Of a stretch of DNA of 64,000 nucleotides, positions 1 to 13,100 are shown piece after piece. Source of the DNA: Thunnus maccoyii (lineage: Eukaryota; Chordata; Actinopteri; Scombriformes; Scombridae). Under the pieces are notes generated by a model. It was not told where the DNA came from. It worked only from the letters and a program-made list of their open reading frames with translations, and did no database searches. The position numbers and the translations under genes are program-made. The stretch lies in NCBI RefSeq assembly GCF_910596095.1, contig NC_056553.1, positions 15,485,291-15,549,290 on the forward strand, read 5' to 3'. Each line of letters opens with the position of its first letter. The first letter of the stretch is position 1.

Positions 1-856
1 AAAAGCCAACCATAATCAGCCCTATTGATCAGGCTAATGTGCAGATAGTCCAAGCAATAGTGTAAATGACCTGTCCTGTATATTTAACCACAGGATTTTA
101 CCTGAGAAAGTAAAAAATAATGGCTGTTTTCATTGAAATACTGTCAGTTTTGTACCTACCAATCCTCTATTGCATACATATTTATATTGCATACATATAC
201 TGTGTTCAGTGGTGGCAGGAAAAACATTTGTCTGTACTCTGTAATTGGGTTTGACTTCATGCACCTTTGAAAATCCAGCTCATTTGTGTTTCACATGACC
301 ATAAAATCCAATAATAAAATTCACACAATACATTCAGCAGTCACAGTAGGTAGACAACATGCAGAAGCAATTCACGGAGGAAAGAAAATCATGGCAATAA
401 AAAAAAAACAACTGTGCAAATAAGACTGGCAGTGCAAAGAGCCTGTAATAATACACACACATTTCATTGAAAGACTGAGGTAGATATTAGTTTGGTTGTA
501 TAGTTGTTTGAGGTAGCATTTCTCCAGTGAAAGCAATTAATACTTCACAGATTGATGAGAAACTTTTGAATGTGTACCTTAAAATAATAAATCACCGACT
601 CTTAATTGTACTAAAAACAAGAATCCATCAACAGCACTGTCTGTAGTTCAGCACCCTTTTGCATATTGTCAACCTCTCTTGAGCTGGAGGTAATAACTAG
701 ACTTAATTTGGGAGAAGTTGCAGCAGAAATATGTTTTCTTTTCTTTGTGTAGCTTGATTTAAGCTCCTGAATTGTGTCATAGTGGTTTTACGACGGTGCA
801 TATTAAAGTGACAGTATGACTCAGTTTGAGTGAAGGAGTCAGTAATTCAGAGTCAG
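1..856. other. 3' flank of foxh1, no gene seen
   Basis: AT-rich non-coding sequence downstream of the foxh1 stop codon. Part of it is probably foxh1 3' UTR, since foxh1 is read leftward into it. I see no clear AATAAA on the minus strand, so the transcript end is not placed. No long conserved reading frame or repeat element is recognisable. Confidence 0.5.
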
Positions 857-3494
857 TCAGTACTGAGGATACCTGTTTATGGGAGGCCCGTTCTGCAAGG
901 CGTACTGACTAGGTGGTTGGTGATGTGAGTGGGAGTTCTGATTGGCTGGGACCAGCACATCAAACACACTTTTATTTGGAGGCACAGACTGCAACATGTT
1001 GTCCAGGTCCATGATGAGAGGGGGGGCTTGGACAGAAACTCGCCCGCTTGGAAGGATGGGCCAATAGGCGTGACTTAAAAAGTGGCCCGGGGCCATAGGA
1101 GAGCCGCCATAGCCGTAGAGGGGGAGTCCACCATGTAGCGGCATTAGAGGCCCTCCATTGAACCGCATGCTGGGTGGTGCAACGGCATTGGGGGGAGCGT
1201 ATTTGGCATAGGAGGTAGGGAGCTCCCACGGAGGTGCAACAGTCTCCCGACGAGCTGATTTGTGCAGTGGTGGTTTGTAATCGTCGTAACCATCTGACCC
1301 TGCTTCACCATCAGGAGGAACACGCTTCCCAGACAGTGACACCCCTTTCCACTCTTCATCAGAGGAGGAGGAGGAGGAGGTGGAGGCTGGGCTAGCAGAG
1401 CTGGCAGAAGCACTCCGGGCGGAGGAGGCGTAGCGAGGTCGTGGAGGGGGTGACGGCCGAGGGTGCTCTACCTCGCCCCAGCAGTCCCTGGTAGCCACAT
1501 CTACATCCCCAGAGGCACTAGTCGGCCGCAGGCTGTGCAACAAAGAGTCGATAGCGAAGGATGAGTCAAGCTTGGGTAGGAACAAGTCCTCTTGGCGTGG
1601 GGAGAGGTTTCTGGAGCGCATGGGAGGGAGAGAGGTCACAGGGTCGGAGGGCAGCTCAGATTCTGGCTTGTGTCCCTGCAGGATGTAGGGGGCCAGATCC
1701 TGGGCAAAGATTGTCTCATCCTGACGCGATACAGCCGTGTTCTGCCTCTTGAGGAGCTCCAGGGGGACACGGCTCAGCTCCACAGCCCAGAAGTTGCCTT
1801 TGCCCTGGGGCTTCCCAGGGTCTTTCAGCACCTACAGGTGGAAGGAGGACTGACAATGAGTTTTTGGCCTGTCAACCTAGTCAGGCAGGACTGACCCATA
1901 GTTTCAGTTAACCATCACAATAACAGTAGATACAAGCTTCCAACTGGTTTGAGGCTTCAACCTAATCTTCAGAACATATTTCTATAACAGAGGGAAGCAA
2001 ACCTCAACCTTATCAGTATTGTGCTCTCCTTATAACCAGGACACACACCATGCAAATCAGATGTTAAGCTTGTGTTTCATGAAGATTTCCATTGTCTTGT
2101 GACAAGACACAAGGCTAGATATGCATTTAACCATCTAATTTATTTTACAGTTTAAACATACAAACCTTAACAAAGCAGTCATAAGAGGAGAGGTTGTGTC
2201 GCACAGAATCCCGCCAGCCCTTGTAGTTTCCTTTAAAAAATGGGAAGAGAGTACTGATTTCCTTGAGGATCTAAAAATAAAGAAACAAAAAGAAAAGTCA
2301 GTATGGCAGCCTGGTTCAATGTGAGCACTGAAGAAGTTGCTTGACACAGTATTTTAGTAGGCCTATTTATGTAGGCCTAATTCAGCCACAGCTCTATTGA
2401 ATTGCACACTTATGTGGTGGTGGCTGTTAACATTCCTACTGTTATCTACTAGATAGATAAAAGTTTACGTTACAGTAACTGTGTACATTAATTGGCTGCA
2501 TACGTACACACAAATGCTGCACACTTCCATTGATAGTTGTTATCATTAAGACTGTACATTTCCTTTATATTCAAAATATCAAAAAAAATACCAATTAGAC
2601 CAACTGCAACGTGATGTGACCATATACTGTATATCTTATCTATTTCCTGATACCGATCAGTTTCTGGTTTCACTGCAGTCCAACCTTATCAATGCAAACG
2701 AAGAACGATGCGGGTTGTTAGTCACTCAAATGTCATCAAACGTTGCTGTTTTGTGTCACTTCATGAACTGTAAACGATCTGTCAGTTTGCTATCAATACG
2801 TTTTAACAGAAAGGAGAAATTAACTCTGTGATACTTTCCCGATGGAAAGATACTAAAAAATTTTGTAGTTTGCCTGAGATTTATTTATAATTATAATAAA
2901 GTACTGTGAAGCTCAAAAGCAGTGCCATGCGTAAAATACACCATGCGCCATCTACATCCGAATCGCCTCAGGTATAGCACTGTGCACTCAAACACATAAG
3001 CAATATAAACTCATTTTTACCTCAGATAAAGTGAGCTTCTTCTCTGGGGACCTTTGAATGACCATAGCAATCATTGCAAGATAGGAATACGGTGGTTTCG
3101 GGTACCGCTGATAGTTCTTTTTCTTCCCACCGCTGGAACCGCTCTTCTCCCGATCACTGTTCCACGAGTCCCGGGTAATAGATTCCTGCTTAAAGTGGGC
3201 ATCTTGGGTATTCGGGTACGATGATCCCGGTGGTGTGGCTTTATCCATGAGTGCCGTGGCACTGGTGAGATATTCAGGACGAGCTGCGGGCTTCTCGAAG
3301 CGCAGCGGCTGCTGGGGAACCATCGGAGCTGGATGATGAGTCCAGTGTTGGGCTGGGGAGCTCCGCGCTACACCGCTGATAGGAAAACTCTGCTGCGCAT
3401 TTCTGTGGAAGTCAAGTTGATGGTCGTGATGTTCTCCCAGGTGGGACAGAGCGGGTGGTGCCAAGAGGCTCTGTCCCGGCCAGTGCTTTGTCAT
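857..3494 (-). CDS. foxh1: Forkhead box protein H1 (FoxH1/FAST), complete coding region in 3 exons
   Basis: Nuclear transcription factor that recruits Smad2/3-Smad4 to Nodal/activin target genes. Coding exons on the minus strand are 3021-3494, 2166-2270 and 857-1831, with GT-AG junctions in frame, giving about 517 aa. The forkhead domain starts near residue 132 ([20 protein letters not shown]), continues through exon 2 ([20 protein letters not shown]) and enters exon 3 (KGNFWAVE). Near residue 477 lies [10 protein letters not shown], the Smad-interaction motif of FoxH1, which identifies the paralogue. The start chosen is the ATG at 3494 with A at -3; the open frame runs further up but only from a GTG. 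The N-terminal 130 residues are His/Pro/Gln-rich and low complexity. The neighbours ppp1r16a and gpt agree with vertebrate synteny. Confidence 0.95.
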
Positions 3495-6400
3495 GCTGAT
3501 CAGCCAGGGGGGGAGATCGGCCCGCACGTTCGGACAGGAGGACGGAGAGGGGGGAGGGAGGTCAAAGAGTCGGTCCTTAACTTCTGGCAGACTGCTGGCT
3601 CCAGGCTGACTCTATTTGAAGAGCAAACAATTAACAGTTTCATGTAAATCCCGCTGCGTAATGGAGGAGAGAATGACGCGTTATCTGAGAGCAGAATGAC
3701 TGATCGCCCCGGGGGGCTGGGGAGGGTCTGTGTACGAGAGGGGGAGAGAGAAAGACAGTAAACCTGTAAATAACCCTAATATCAACATGCCACTTACAAA
3801 CCAGAAATGCCGAGTTTGCTTTGGAAACATGCAGCGCTTAGAAGATGTACGCACGAAGGCCCCAAAGTGCATCTTTGGTATAAGATGCACTTACAAAGTT
3901 TATTTTGAACGATTTCAGAGACAAGAGCAACAGCTTCATCATTTTATTTCCTTAAAACGATACAATTAAACTAGTTTTTAATGACACTGAAGATTTCCCT
4001 TTCTATAGTGACACTTTCAGAGGCTAAAGGAAAAGTAAAGCTTGTGGGGGGCGGGGTGGGATACACGAAAGAGAAGTAATTTCGATTGAAGCTTACATGC
4101 AATCAACAATTTTTGGCGAGCAATATACATAAGGAATGGCTAATATACAAGCGTTGAAAGATTAAGAATTTGGCAATTGCAGTAATTTGAGAACCATTCC
4201 TCTCAATAGTCTTTATTTACTGAATTAGTCTCTGAAATTTGAAGGAATTGCAAAAGCTCATAATTTAAAAACAGAGGAAGAGAGTAAAAGTAGCCTAAGT
4301 GAACAGGTGATTATTGATATTCCAGAGAGTAATCCATACACATGCACACCCCTCTAACAGAAGACTCTACTTTGAGGAAGTTTTACAGTTTGTAACTGGT
4401 CAGCAGTTGCAGAATTTTAAAAAAAAAAATGGATGCGTAATTGTAATGCTCTAAGAAGGCGCAACAGTCGGGGGTTGTTTTGCGCACAGTAGGGTCTCCT
4501 CGGGCATATGCAGGATGTCATTCACTGTTGAGAGACTAAGTTTCGGGAATGCATGTCTTTTGTTCAAGTTAACGTAGTGCTAATGCGTAAACTCTTGCTG
4601 CCCAGCAAGACAGTGAAAACAAGTTGGATTAGAAGAAACCCCATTGGCAAGCTGGAGACTGTTCCCTTCCCAAAGAAGCTGCTTAGCATGTGAGGAAATA
4701 CGGGAGCTATTCAACACCATTTGTGGGTTTTCTGGCGCTTACAAGCTGCTAAGTGTCCTAGTTGGGTAGGACATTCACACCTTGAGCAATCATGTTCCCC
4801 CCAATTGTTGTAAACAGCTTCAATATATCTCTCAGAGTTATTTTACTCAAGTCAAGAATCAACAAAACCACACGGTACCTTTTCTACATCGGGTCACTGT
4901 GGCACTGAGCTATAAACTTTTATATCATGTTGCCTTTTTATTACACTAATTGACATATTAAGCCTGATAAGATAAAGAAATGTAACACTTGAATCAAGGA
5001 TTGTGTCACTAAGATTTGTCCCCAGGAATACACAGAAACAAAAGAATTAGCACTTGTGTTGATATTTTTGTTAAGATGTCAGAGAATTTAAACTTGGCTG
5101 ACCTAAATTCAGGCTGCTTAATCTACAAATAAGTGACAATTAACCTACATTTTTGGGATGCTGGGTATGAGTGCAGCAGGGCCACCTACCTGCAAAATTA
5201 CATTTTAGTGCTACTGAGCTTTTTTTTCTTGAATGTCACAAAATGGCAGCTGGTCACTCAACTGTTTAGCTTTAAATATCCACCTAGAAGATCAAAATAT
5301 GGCCCCAGTTTGTGCCTCTCTTGTAAACTGAGACCTAACATAACTGGCAACGTCAAAAGCAGATGACCTTTAGTTTTTAGTTGTTTTGTGCAGAAGACCT
5401 TGGTGTTGTTTTCACTAATTCATTCCATAAATAACTGTGTGTGAGACTCTTACCACATGAATTTGCCGCTTTTGTGCTTTTTGCAGTAAAACACCAACTG
5501 TATGAACTTGTTTTCCAGGTCAGATGGCTTCTCTAACATGGTGAGCAACAAACCTCCTTCACCTGCTGCAATTTGCATTAGTGGTTTTCTTCTCTGATTG
5601 CCATGCACTGTTGAATAGATAGAAAGCGTGTCCCCCTCTAGTGGTTTCACTCAAAACTCAGTGAAAAGCTTGACTCCCCCTTTCAGTGAACAAGACAGTT
5701 CTGCAGAGATGAAACAGTCACTCTCTGTTCAAAAAGTGAATTTGGTGCAGTTTATTGTCAATGAGATTTTTTTTTTCTTCTTTGTGAGCTGGAGAAATTC
5801 AACATGTACAGGCAAACCCCTCGCTCATTATGCACAATGTTTGGACCTTATTTACATGCCCTCTCATAGTGAAGTGCTCAATGCAAAACTGATTTAAATA
5901 CAAACTGTCAATCTATCACTTCCTGTCTGCTGGAGTGCCAGTTAATAGGGTTTTGCCTGGATTAGCAATGAGAAGAATGGGAAACCATATGAATAGGATA
6001 GCTTTCAGGACAAGGTTGTTCACATAGGCTGATTGTGTCTGGACAAATCCCTTGTTTATAAGATGTCCTGGGATGCATCCTGATACTGATGGAGAGGAGG
6101 AATGAAGTTAAGCCCCTCTGAGACTGAGAAGGATGAAGAAAGTGAGAGAAAGTTTTCATAGTGCTGTCACAGCTACATCACTGCAAGATTGATTCAATAA
6201 AATGAGTGCTGACTTATTTTTCTTTGTCAAACTATTACAATATACACACAAAAAGAGTGTATGTAGGCTCCAACCTTCAGTTTGAAGGATTGGCTCACTC
6301 AAAATATTATTTAAAGAAAATGTTTTCTTGTTGTCCCTTAATGGTATTGAGCCATGCAGATATTGAGATTTAAGTCTCTGAGTCTTTTTCTACCACCACC

Positions 6401-8020
6401 CCAGTATAACAGACATACTCAAACCATTGAAAAGTGACATTTAAAACAACCCACAGAATGGTGTGTCAAACGTTTTCACAGGGAATATTTCTGCAGTGGA
6501 AAAATGCCCAGTGAAAACTGTTTCCAGTGAAGTCTGTAATGTGTTTTTGAAAGGTCATAGTGCTGATGGATGTTTTAAATGTATTTTTAAATGCTGTGAG
6601 CACCATGAATTAAATCTTATTCATCTCCATAATATTTGAGTGGAGACAGAAATCTCAGAGGTAGATATATCAAAACTTAGGCATATAAAACCGAAACTAT
6701 GTGCACAACTAGACAGCCAGATACCGCTAGAGGTACATTGGAGTATGCTTCTGTTTAACTGTCTTATTGTGTTATCATCAAAGTTAATTGTTCTTACAGT
6801 GCTCTTGTACTAGCCATCTTCAGTCTTTTAAAGCTTAATATGTTTTCTTTGATTTTTGTTTTATAGCACTTGGTAACTTAGTATGCAAATATTCATATAT
6901 TTTAAATGCCAGAAAAGCAGTGCATGGTATCCTGATGACAAGAGATGGCAACAGTGGCTCATGCTCCCAAGTTGTGTCCTCGTTGCATCCGCTGTGTTGG
7001 TTGGCTGGGTCACTGTAGGCGTCAGCTGAGAGTCATCATCACTGTCTGTAACTGTATTATTAGCTGATTCTGGTGCTGCTGGGAGCTTCATTTGGATTAA
7101 GCAAGCAGTCAGACAATCAGTGGGGTACAGTTGGTTGGCTTTGTTGAATTGATCTTTAATTAATGTACATTTGAAGATGCGAGTATGCATGCAAACACAG
7201 CCTTGACATTTGTTTCAATAAACAAGATTAGGGTGCTTTTGCACTATGGCATGTCACACCTACTCATTTTTACAAAGTCAGTTTGCTTTCTTTTTCCAGC
7301 ATGTGAATTCAACAGAAAAACTGACGGTATAGGTCAGTGTGGTAACACATTTCCCACCAACAGTCATACAAGTACTTCAAAAAACAAAGCAATAACAGTC
7401 AAAAGTTTGACTGCTATTTAAGTGAATGGGAAAGTGTGTCCAAAACTTTGGTACTGTATAGGCTATATATTTTCACTTTGATTATAAATGTTTTTTGCAA
7501 GCTGTGAGAGCGTTCAATCTATGTTTACATGATACATGAGTCATCTTTACTTAGTCTAGTAAAAATCTTAGCTCTGTGGTCATATGGCACTGAAGTATGG
7601 AAGCAAAATTTTGAGCTTGAGAGATGGTTTGTGAATGCGTAATGAAGTTTGGCAGCTGTATTTCTACAGCTACAAAAACATTTTCACACATGTGCAAATT
7701 ATATCTGTGTGCACACCAGCACAAACTATTCATACAGCTGCAAGACTTTATTACTCATTCACAGACCATTTCACAAGCTCAAAATATTAATGACCCTTAT
7801 TTGCTTCCATACAAGCACCTGCACTTATTAGTACTAGTTTAGGAATGTGGTAATCCAAGAATGAAGCATCAGTCTGATATACCACAGTTAGGCTTAATAC
7901 TATCACAGCAGCTGTGACTACTGCTATATTTGCATAATATAATATCAGATCTATTATAACATTATATCTACCTTATGAATAGATAGAATAGTACCTAAGT
8001 GGAAAAACCACAACATAAAA
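3495..8020. other. Intergenic region between foxh1 and ppp1r16a
   Basis: foxh1 and ppp1r16a are divergently transcribed, so this 4.5 kb holds the foxh1 promoter and probably control elements of both genes. I see no reliable exon. Short open frames here (for example the minus frame at 6861-7190) have no family resemblance and no splice context. A kinesin gene (KIFC2) lies between the human orthologues, and no kinesin motor motif was seen here. Confidence 0.5.
7599..7808. repeat. Foldback (inverted-repeat) element, about 210 bp
   Basis: An arm starting at 7599 (GGAAGCAAA, then TTTGAGCTTGAGAGATGG and a stretch ending GGCAGCTGT) returns in inverted form from about 7733 to 7808 (ACAGCTGCAAGACTTTATTA, CAAGCTCAAAAT, TTGCTTCC). 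Arms are about 70 bp and imperfect, separated by about 65 bp. The shape fits a non-autonomous DNA transposon (MITE). No target-site duplication was clear. Confidence 0.6.
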
Positions 8021-8024
8021 CAGC

Positions 8025-8290
8025 CTGCAGACGTGCACCGCAGCTTGCAGACTCTGTCGCCCTCCAGTGGAGGCTGTCCCGCGGGAGGAGAGGGAGAGAG
8101 AGGGCGCAGGTCCGGTTGTTATGGTGAAGCATTTCCCCGGAGGGCTAGAGCGGTAGCCGGAGCTGTAGCTGGAGTTATAGCAGGGGCAGGAGCTGGACCA
8201 GGAGCTGGAACAGCAACAGGAGCAGGAGCTGATACAGTTTCACCGCCGCAAACCTGCACAGGAGCTACTACAGACAGTCAACTCAACAGG
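8025..8290 (+). promoter_or_regulatory. ppp1r16a: Probable CpG-rich promoter and non-coding first exon of ppp1r16a
   Basis: This is a short GC- and CpG-rich island in an AT-rich background, followed at 8290 by a donor-like CAACAG|GTAGGA. It contains an imperfect purine-rich repeat (gcaggagctggaccaggagc and variants) that reads as Ala/Gly/Thr-rich low-complexity peptide in one frame. The next same-strand gene is ppp1r16a, whose ATG is at 18078, so I read this as its 5' UTR exon with a ~9.8 kb first intron. RNA support is absent. An unrelated transcript start is the alternative. Confidence 0.45.
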
Positions 8291-8922
8291 TAGGACGTCG
8301 CCACGTTTATTTCTATCATTTTACGTCGATAATGTTCACCCTGCTCGGTTTAACTCCACTTGTATCAGGTTGACTAAGCTGCCGTTGAGACGACGTACCA
8401 TTTAATTCCCTAAAAACACCGGTAAGACTGAGAAGTAAGCTAACCTGAACTTAGCGTTATGTTAGCATGTCATAACGTTCAATGAAAGCTGCTCAACAGG
8501 TGTGCTTCTCTTTTTTTAACGAGAGTCAGTCTCATAGGATAAACTCACCGGTGTATCTGTAGCCGGTGGCGGGGAGTTAAGCCAGGTAGCTTAAATGAAC
8601 TGTTACCTGTCAGACTAGCCACCTGTTAAGCCTGTCTGTCTGTGGACCGCTAGGTTAGCTAATCTGCTGCTTACAGGTTAAGAGCTAACGCTTCCGTTGT
8701 TTCTGTTTAAGCTTTTATTTTTAAGGTGTTTTACAGTTATTATATATGAACCTGTCAAAGTCAGTAGCAACAGGGCAGTTTATCGTCAAAGTTAGGCTGA
8801 CATATCTATATGGCAAGTTTATAGTTCAACAGACTGTAATATGTCTCCATAATTCACCTTCAATAGGTTTAGTGTAATCCGGTACAATAGCATTGGTATG
8901 TATATTGATATAGTTACATTAA

Positions 8923-9582
8923 AGGACGGGTTCACAGTTTTTCAAGTCTATCTTAAAAAGGCAGTCAGGAGCCCAAGTCAATATTGAAACAGGTTTTTCT
9001 TGCCATAGTCATTCCTCCTGTTCATACATAACGTTAGAAGATCCCTTCATAATGCTCTTATTATGTAATTGATGGGGGCCAAAATCCACAGTCCTCCTCC
9101 TGTGCATAAACGTATTTAAAAGTTTATCTGAAGCTGATATGAAGCTTCAGTCATCCAAATGAGTCAAATCAAGTCGACATCTTTCAATGTTACTGTCTTT
9201 TTAGTGCCAAAGTCCCTCTTTTTGTTACTATACTTCCACTATAGCTCAACAGGGAAACGCTGTCTGAGAAAACACAAAGAGGGAATTTGATGCTAAAAAG
9301 ACTGTAAATGTGTCAGATATCCACTTTATATGACTAACTCAGACTGCTGCAGCCTCATATAAGCTTCAGATAAACTTTTATATGCATTTTTGCATAAAAT
9401 GACTGTGTGGACACACTGTGGATTTTGGCCTCTATCACTTATATTGAAAGCACATTTGAAGGGGATCTTTTAATAGCCAATATGAACAGGAGGAATGATC
9501 GCAGCAAGAAAAACCTCTTTTAGTGTTTATATGGGCACCAGACTGTTGTTTTAACAGACTTGAAAAATTGTGAACCTGTCCT
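8923..9582. mobile_element. TTAA-flanked foldback MITE, family A copy 1 (660 bp)
   Basis: Bounded on both sides by TTAA (8919-8922 and 9583-9586). The termini are AGGACGGGTTCACA and TGTGAACCTGTCCT, an inverted repeat. The inversion continues through the element: left-arm blocks such as CATTCCTCCTGTTCATA and GATGGGGGCCAAAATCCACA return reversed near 9430-9500. No transposase frame is present. A second copy is at 62677-63286. TTAA target sites are typical of piggyBac-type transposition, so that class is inferred. Confidence 0.75.
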
Positions 9583-9801
9583 TTAAGTAAGATGGTTGGG
9601 TTGTGAAATAAAATGTCAATACAGCCTAACACAACAATATCACAGACTGCCTGTTTCTTAATTTTCCATACAGTTAAACAACTTTCTGACAGACTTTTAA
9701 AAATACAAACATAAGCATCACATAAGCAGTTTTTACTTTGCAGGGTTATTGTATTGGATTGCATTAGATTTCATGTTTATGTGCCAACCCCTAGTATCTT
9801 C

Positions 9802-10142
9802 TACGGGGCTAAAACAATTAGTCAATCAAACTACTGGCCATTTGACAGACTCAGCAACAATTTTCATAAGTGATTATTTCAATCATTTATCAAGCAAAAA
9901 TGCCTTTCCAGCTTCCCTAAAGTGGGGATTTGCTGCTTTTCTTCATCATATATGATAGTAAACTGAATATCTTTGGGATTTGCATTGATGATAGGTTAAA
10001 ACAAGGAATTTGAAGATGCTATGTTGAGCTTGGGGAAATTATGATGACATTTTATTCTATTTTCTAACATTATAGACAGTTAATTGAGAAAATAATTGTC
10101 AGATTAATCGATTTATAAAAGCAATTATTAGTTGCAGCCCTA
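9802..10142. repeat. Teleost interspersed repeat with GGGCTGCAAC-type ends
   Basis: The left end (TACGGGGCTAAAACAATTAG) and right end (ATTAGTTGCAGCCCTAA) are imperfect inverted repeats. The interior has alternating AATTGAGAAAATAATTG and ATTAATCGAT motifs characteristic of a common fish short DNA transposon. It carries no coding capacity. The family assignment is from memory of the terminal motif, not a database search. Confidence 0.6.
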
Positions 10143-13100
10143 ATATTCTATTCAGATGCTTCGTCTCAAGGAGAAATAAGTATTATCATTGAGTTTTGTT
10201 TGCCTCTGTGGTTGTTTTCACTCTGATGACTGCTTACTGGAGGCCTGATTCTTTGATTAGTCAAAATGAGCTATTAGCCCCAATAAAGTCACAGTCATTT
10301 TTTTGTTGTTGAGCCAGCCTTGCCATTCTTGCTCTCAAGAATTGCCGTGTGTGGTCTAAAGTACTTATTCAAAGGCTTTGCTGCGGTATGTACAGTCAAA
10401 TATTTGCAGGTTTCACAATATATAGACCAAGATTAGCTTGTAAGCTTCTTGATACACATCATGACAGGACACACACACACACACACACGTGCATGATATG
10501 AAACATCTAGGGAGAAATCATGCAAAGGTTAGATGACATTTCAGCATTGAGCTTAGACTTTAACCCTTTGATCTTGTAAGGAGAAAGCACTTGTAGATAC
10601 TGAGGCAAAGACCAGAAACCACTGTCCAAGTTGAGGTAATCATTATAGAAGGATTTCTCTGTAATCCTAATATAGTTTTTTTTCTTTATGATAAGATAAT
10701 TCCAACAGGTCAAATGACTCAAGCAGTTATTTAAAGGTCAAACTGTATTTACAAGGGGTTGGTTCACTGTTGCATTCCTTCTCTAGTACGTATATTTCCT
10801 CTTTTTTTTTCCGTCTGTAACTTCTTGGTGAGGTCTGTAACTGAGGCTCTTCTTTACCATCATGTCTGTTTGTTTAGATGTGAGACATTCTGCGGACGGA
10901 TGTCATACACATCGTCTCATCCTGCGGGGACCATTTAAAGATTCTTTATCCCTGTTTTTTGCTCCACCTCCGTGCCTGCAAGACGTGACCCTACTTCCTG
11001 CTTAGGAGCAAGTCTCCTCTGTCTCCTCCCCCATCCTTCCTCCTCCTCCTCATATTCTCCTCTATCTCCTTCGCATTCTTTCCTCCACATCCTCTTGCCC
11101 TCTCATTCCATATCCTGTTCTCCAAAAAACAAAAAAAAAAGGCTAAATCTTTGTCTGTTTGTGTGTATCTTCATTTCTGCCCGAATATTTCCAGATCTGC
11201 CTCAATCGTACATGCGCAATGTCTTGCTCTCACTCTACTCTTGCTACTCAGTGGCATTGCTGAGATTGCTGAGTGATTATGGAGCAGCTCAAACCTTTAC
11301 ACATGACAGGACTTAATAAGTAGACCCCCCCCCTCCTCCTCTCTTTTGCAATAATTCTCCTCCTGTCCCCCCTTCATAAATTATTTTGAAGTTGCAGATA
11401 GAGCTATTATTGTTTTCATTTCCAGTTTTTTTTTTTTTTATCCTTGCAACAATAATTTACAAGAACTTGAGCTGGAGAGAACATGCTGATTATGTCAGTA
11501 AAAAAAGTAACCAAATCTATTGGTACAATTAGGAAATTAAGCTATTTTGTAGACAGAAAATGTCTTCATATCCTTTTATTATTCTTTCATTTATCCTTAC
11601 TTTTCATATTGCAATATAACCTGCACAATTACATTTCCCAAAACTCTTCACAGAATCTTTCTTCTGCAAACACGCTTTGTCAGAATCGCTCCCCATCAGC
11701 TCCTTAATTTTTCAAATTTTTCAAATATGTATTTTTCTATATAACATACAATTCAAAGAGGGACATGTTCCAGATAATTTCAGTTCTTATTTAAAACAAA
11801 CTCTTAGATTCATTCATGTCTTCATCTGACAACTGATACAGAGCTCCAAATTTATGTTCTCATTGGGTTAAAAACAGTTAAAGGTATTTCAGGATATTCA
11901 GCAAATGTTTGGCATTTTTGCTTGAGAAATGATGTACTATTCTCAAAATAGCTGCAGGTTAATTTACTGTTGATCACCTTGCTGTTTAGTTCTAGCTGCA
12001 GAGTAACAGGAAAACAACGTTTCTGATTATTTGGCAGGCAGATTAGGTCACTTGGCATTTGTTCAAATAGTGGTCGCGATCATTCCCGACTCATCAAGCT
12101 GCATTGACTCAGCACTGTTTGTTTCAATGCACAGAAAGGTCTTACAGGTCACATCAAACAGCTCACTGGGCCGGTGGTTGTACACAACAACTGTACAATG
12201 ATGACAAACCACGAGTGGAGCAGAGCAGGAGTTTAAACTGTGTTCTGTTATGTTCTTGTAAGTTCAGTCACACTTAGCTCAGGTACCACCTACTTCATGA
12301 ATGTATGAGCTTCAGTGTTGTGTTTGTGTGTGTGTGTGTGTGTATTCATAGTAGTCTATTCATTCCAGCTGTTGAATGAAAGTTTATGTTCTTCAGCAGC
12401 TGTAGACAGCCCTTCCTGTGAAGTCATTAGGTGGAAAAAAAAAGTCCACAAATGTCAGATTGATGCAGGGATATTTTTCTAAACACACCAAAATATTTAG
12501 TCATATTTTTCAATGTGCATGACCTGTTCCGCCATGCCAGAGTTTGTACAATATCAGTGATTTAGCTACTACTTATTTTTCCCTCTGTCTGGGCTCTGTC
12601 TGACTCAGAGAATCACAAGGCTCTTACACAGAACTGCCACCAACAAATTCCCTATTCCCTGTGTGCGTGGGAGCTTAATTTGGCAGTGCCAAAACTAACT
12701 GAGGCTAAAGAATTGTGTGCTCATGTCTCTGCATCTGCTCTCAAATAATTTATTGAAGTACAGCGAAATTTGCCACACACAGAGACGATAAGGTAAGATC
12801 ACAAAATCATAGACTTTTGCTTTTGTTACCGTTTCTGTTCATTACTGAACTACTCTCCTTACTTTGACTTAAAGCAACCATTTGTTATCATTATATGGGC
12901 ATAAAAACACAGGTAGTCGGTCAGTTAGTTTGTTAACAGTAACCCTGGTTGTATTCATGCTGAAGTTATTTCTGACTCCTCCCTTCTTTCTGTTTTTTTT
13001 GTTGAATATTTGTGACAAAAATATAGATTTACACAAGAAACTCTTGCTCTGCTTTGATTCTGAGCAGCTGACTCCAAAACCTGGTGTCTATGCTTGTCAA

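Noticed and set aside
6861-7190. Minus-strand 109-codon frame
   Set aside because: No recognisable domain, no splice context and composition like surrounding non-coding DNA.
8033-8293. An 86-codon frame rich in Ala/Gly/Thr in the CpG island
   Set aside because: Low-complexity translation of a short imperfect GC-rich repeat, no family resemblance, and it ends at a donor-like site. Better read as 5' UTR.
10972-11316. Ser/Pro-rich 114-codon frame
   Set aside because: Product of a CCT/TCC-rich low-complexity tract inside the presumed ppp1r16a intron.
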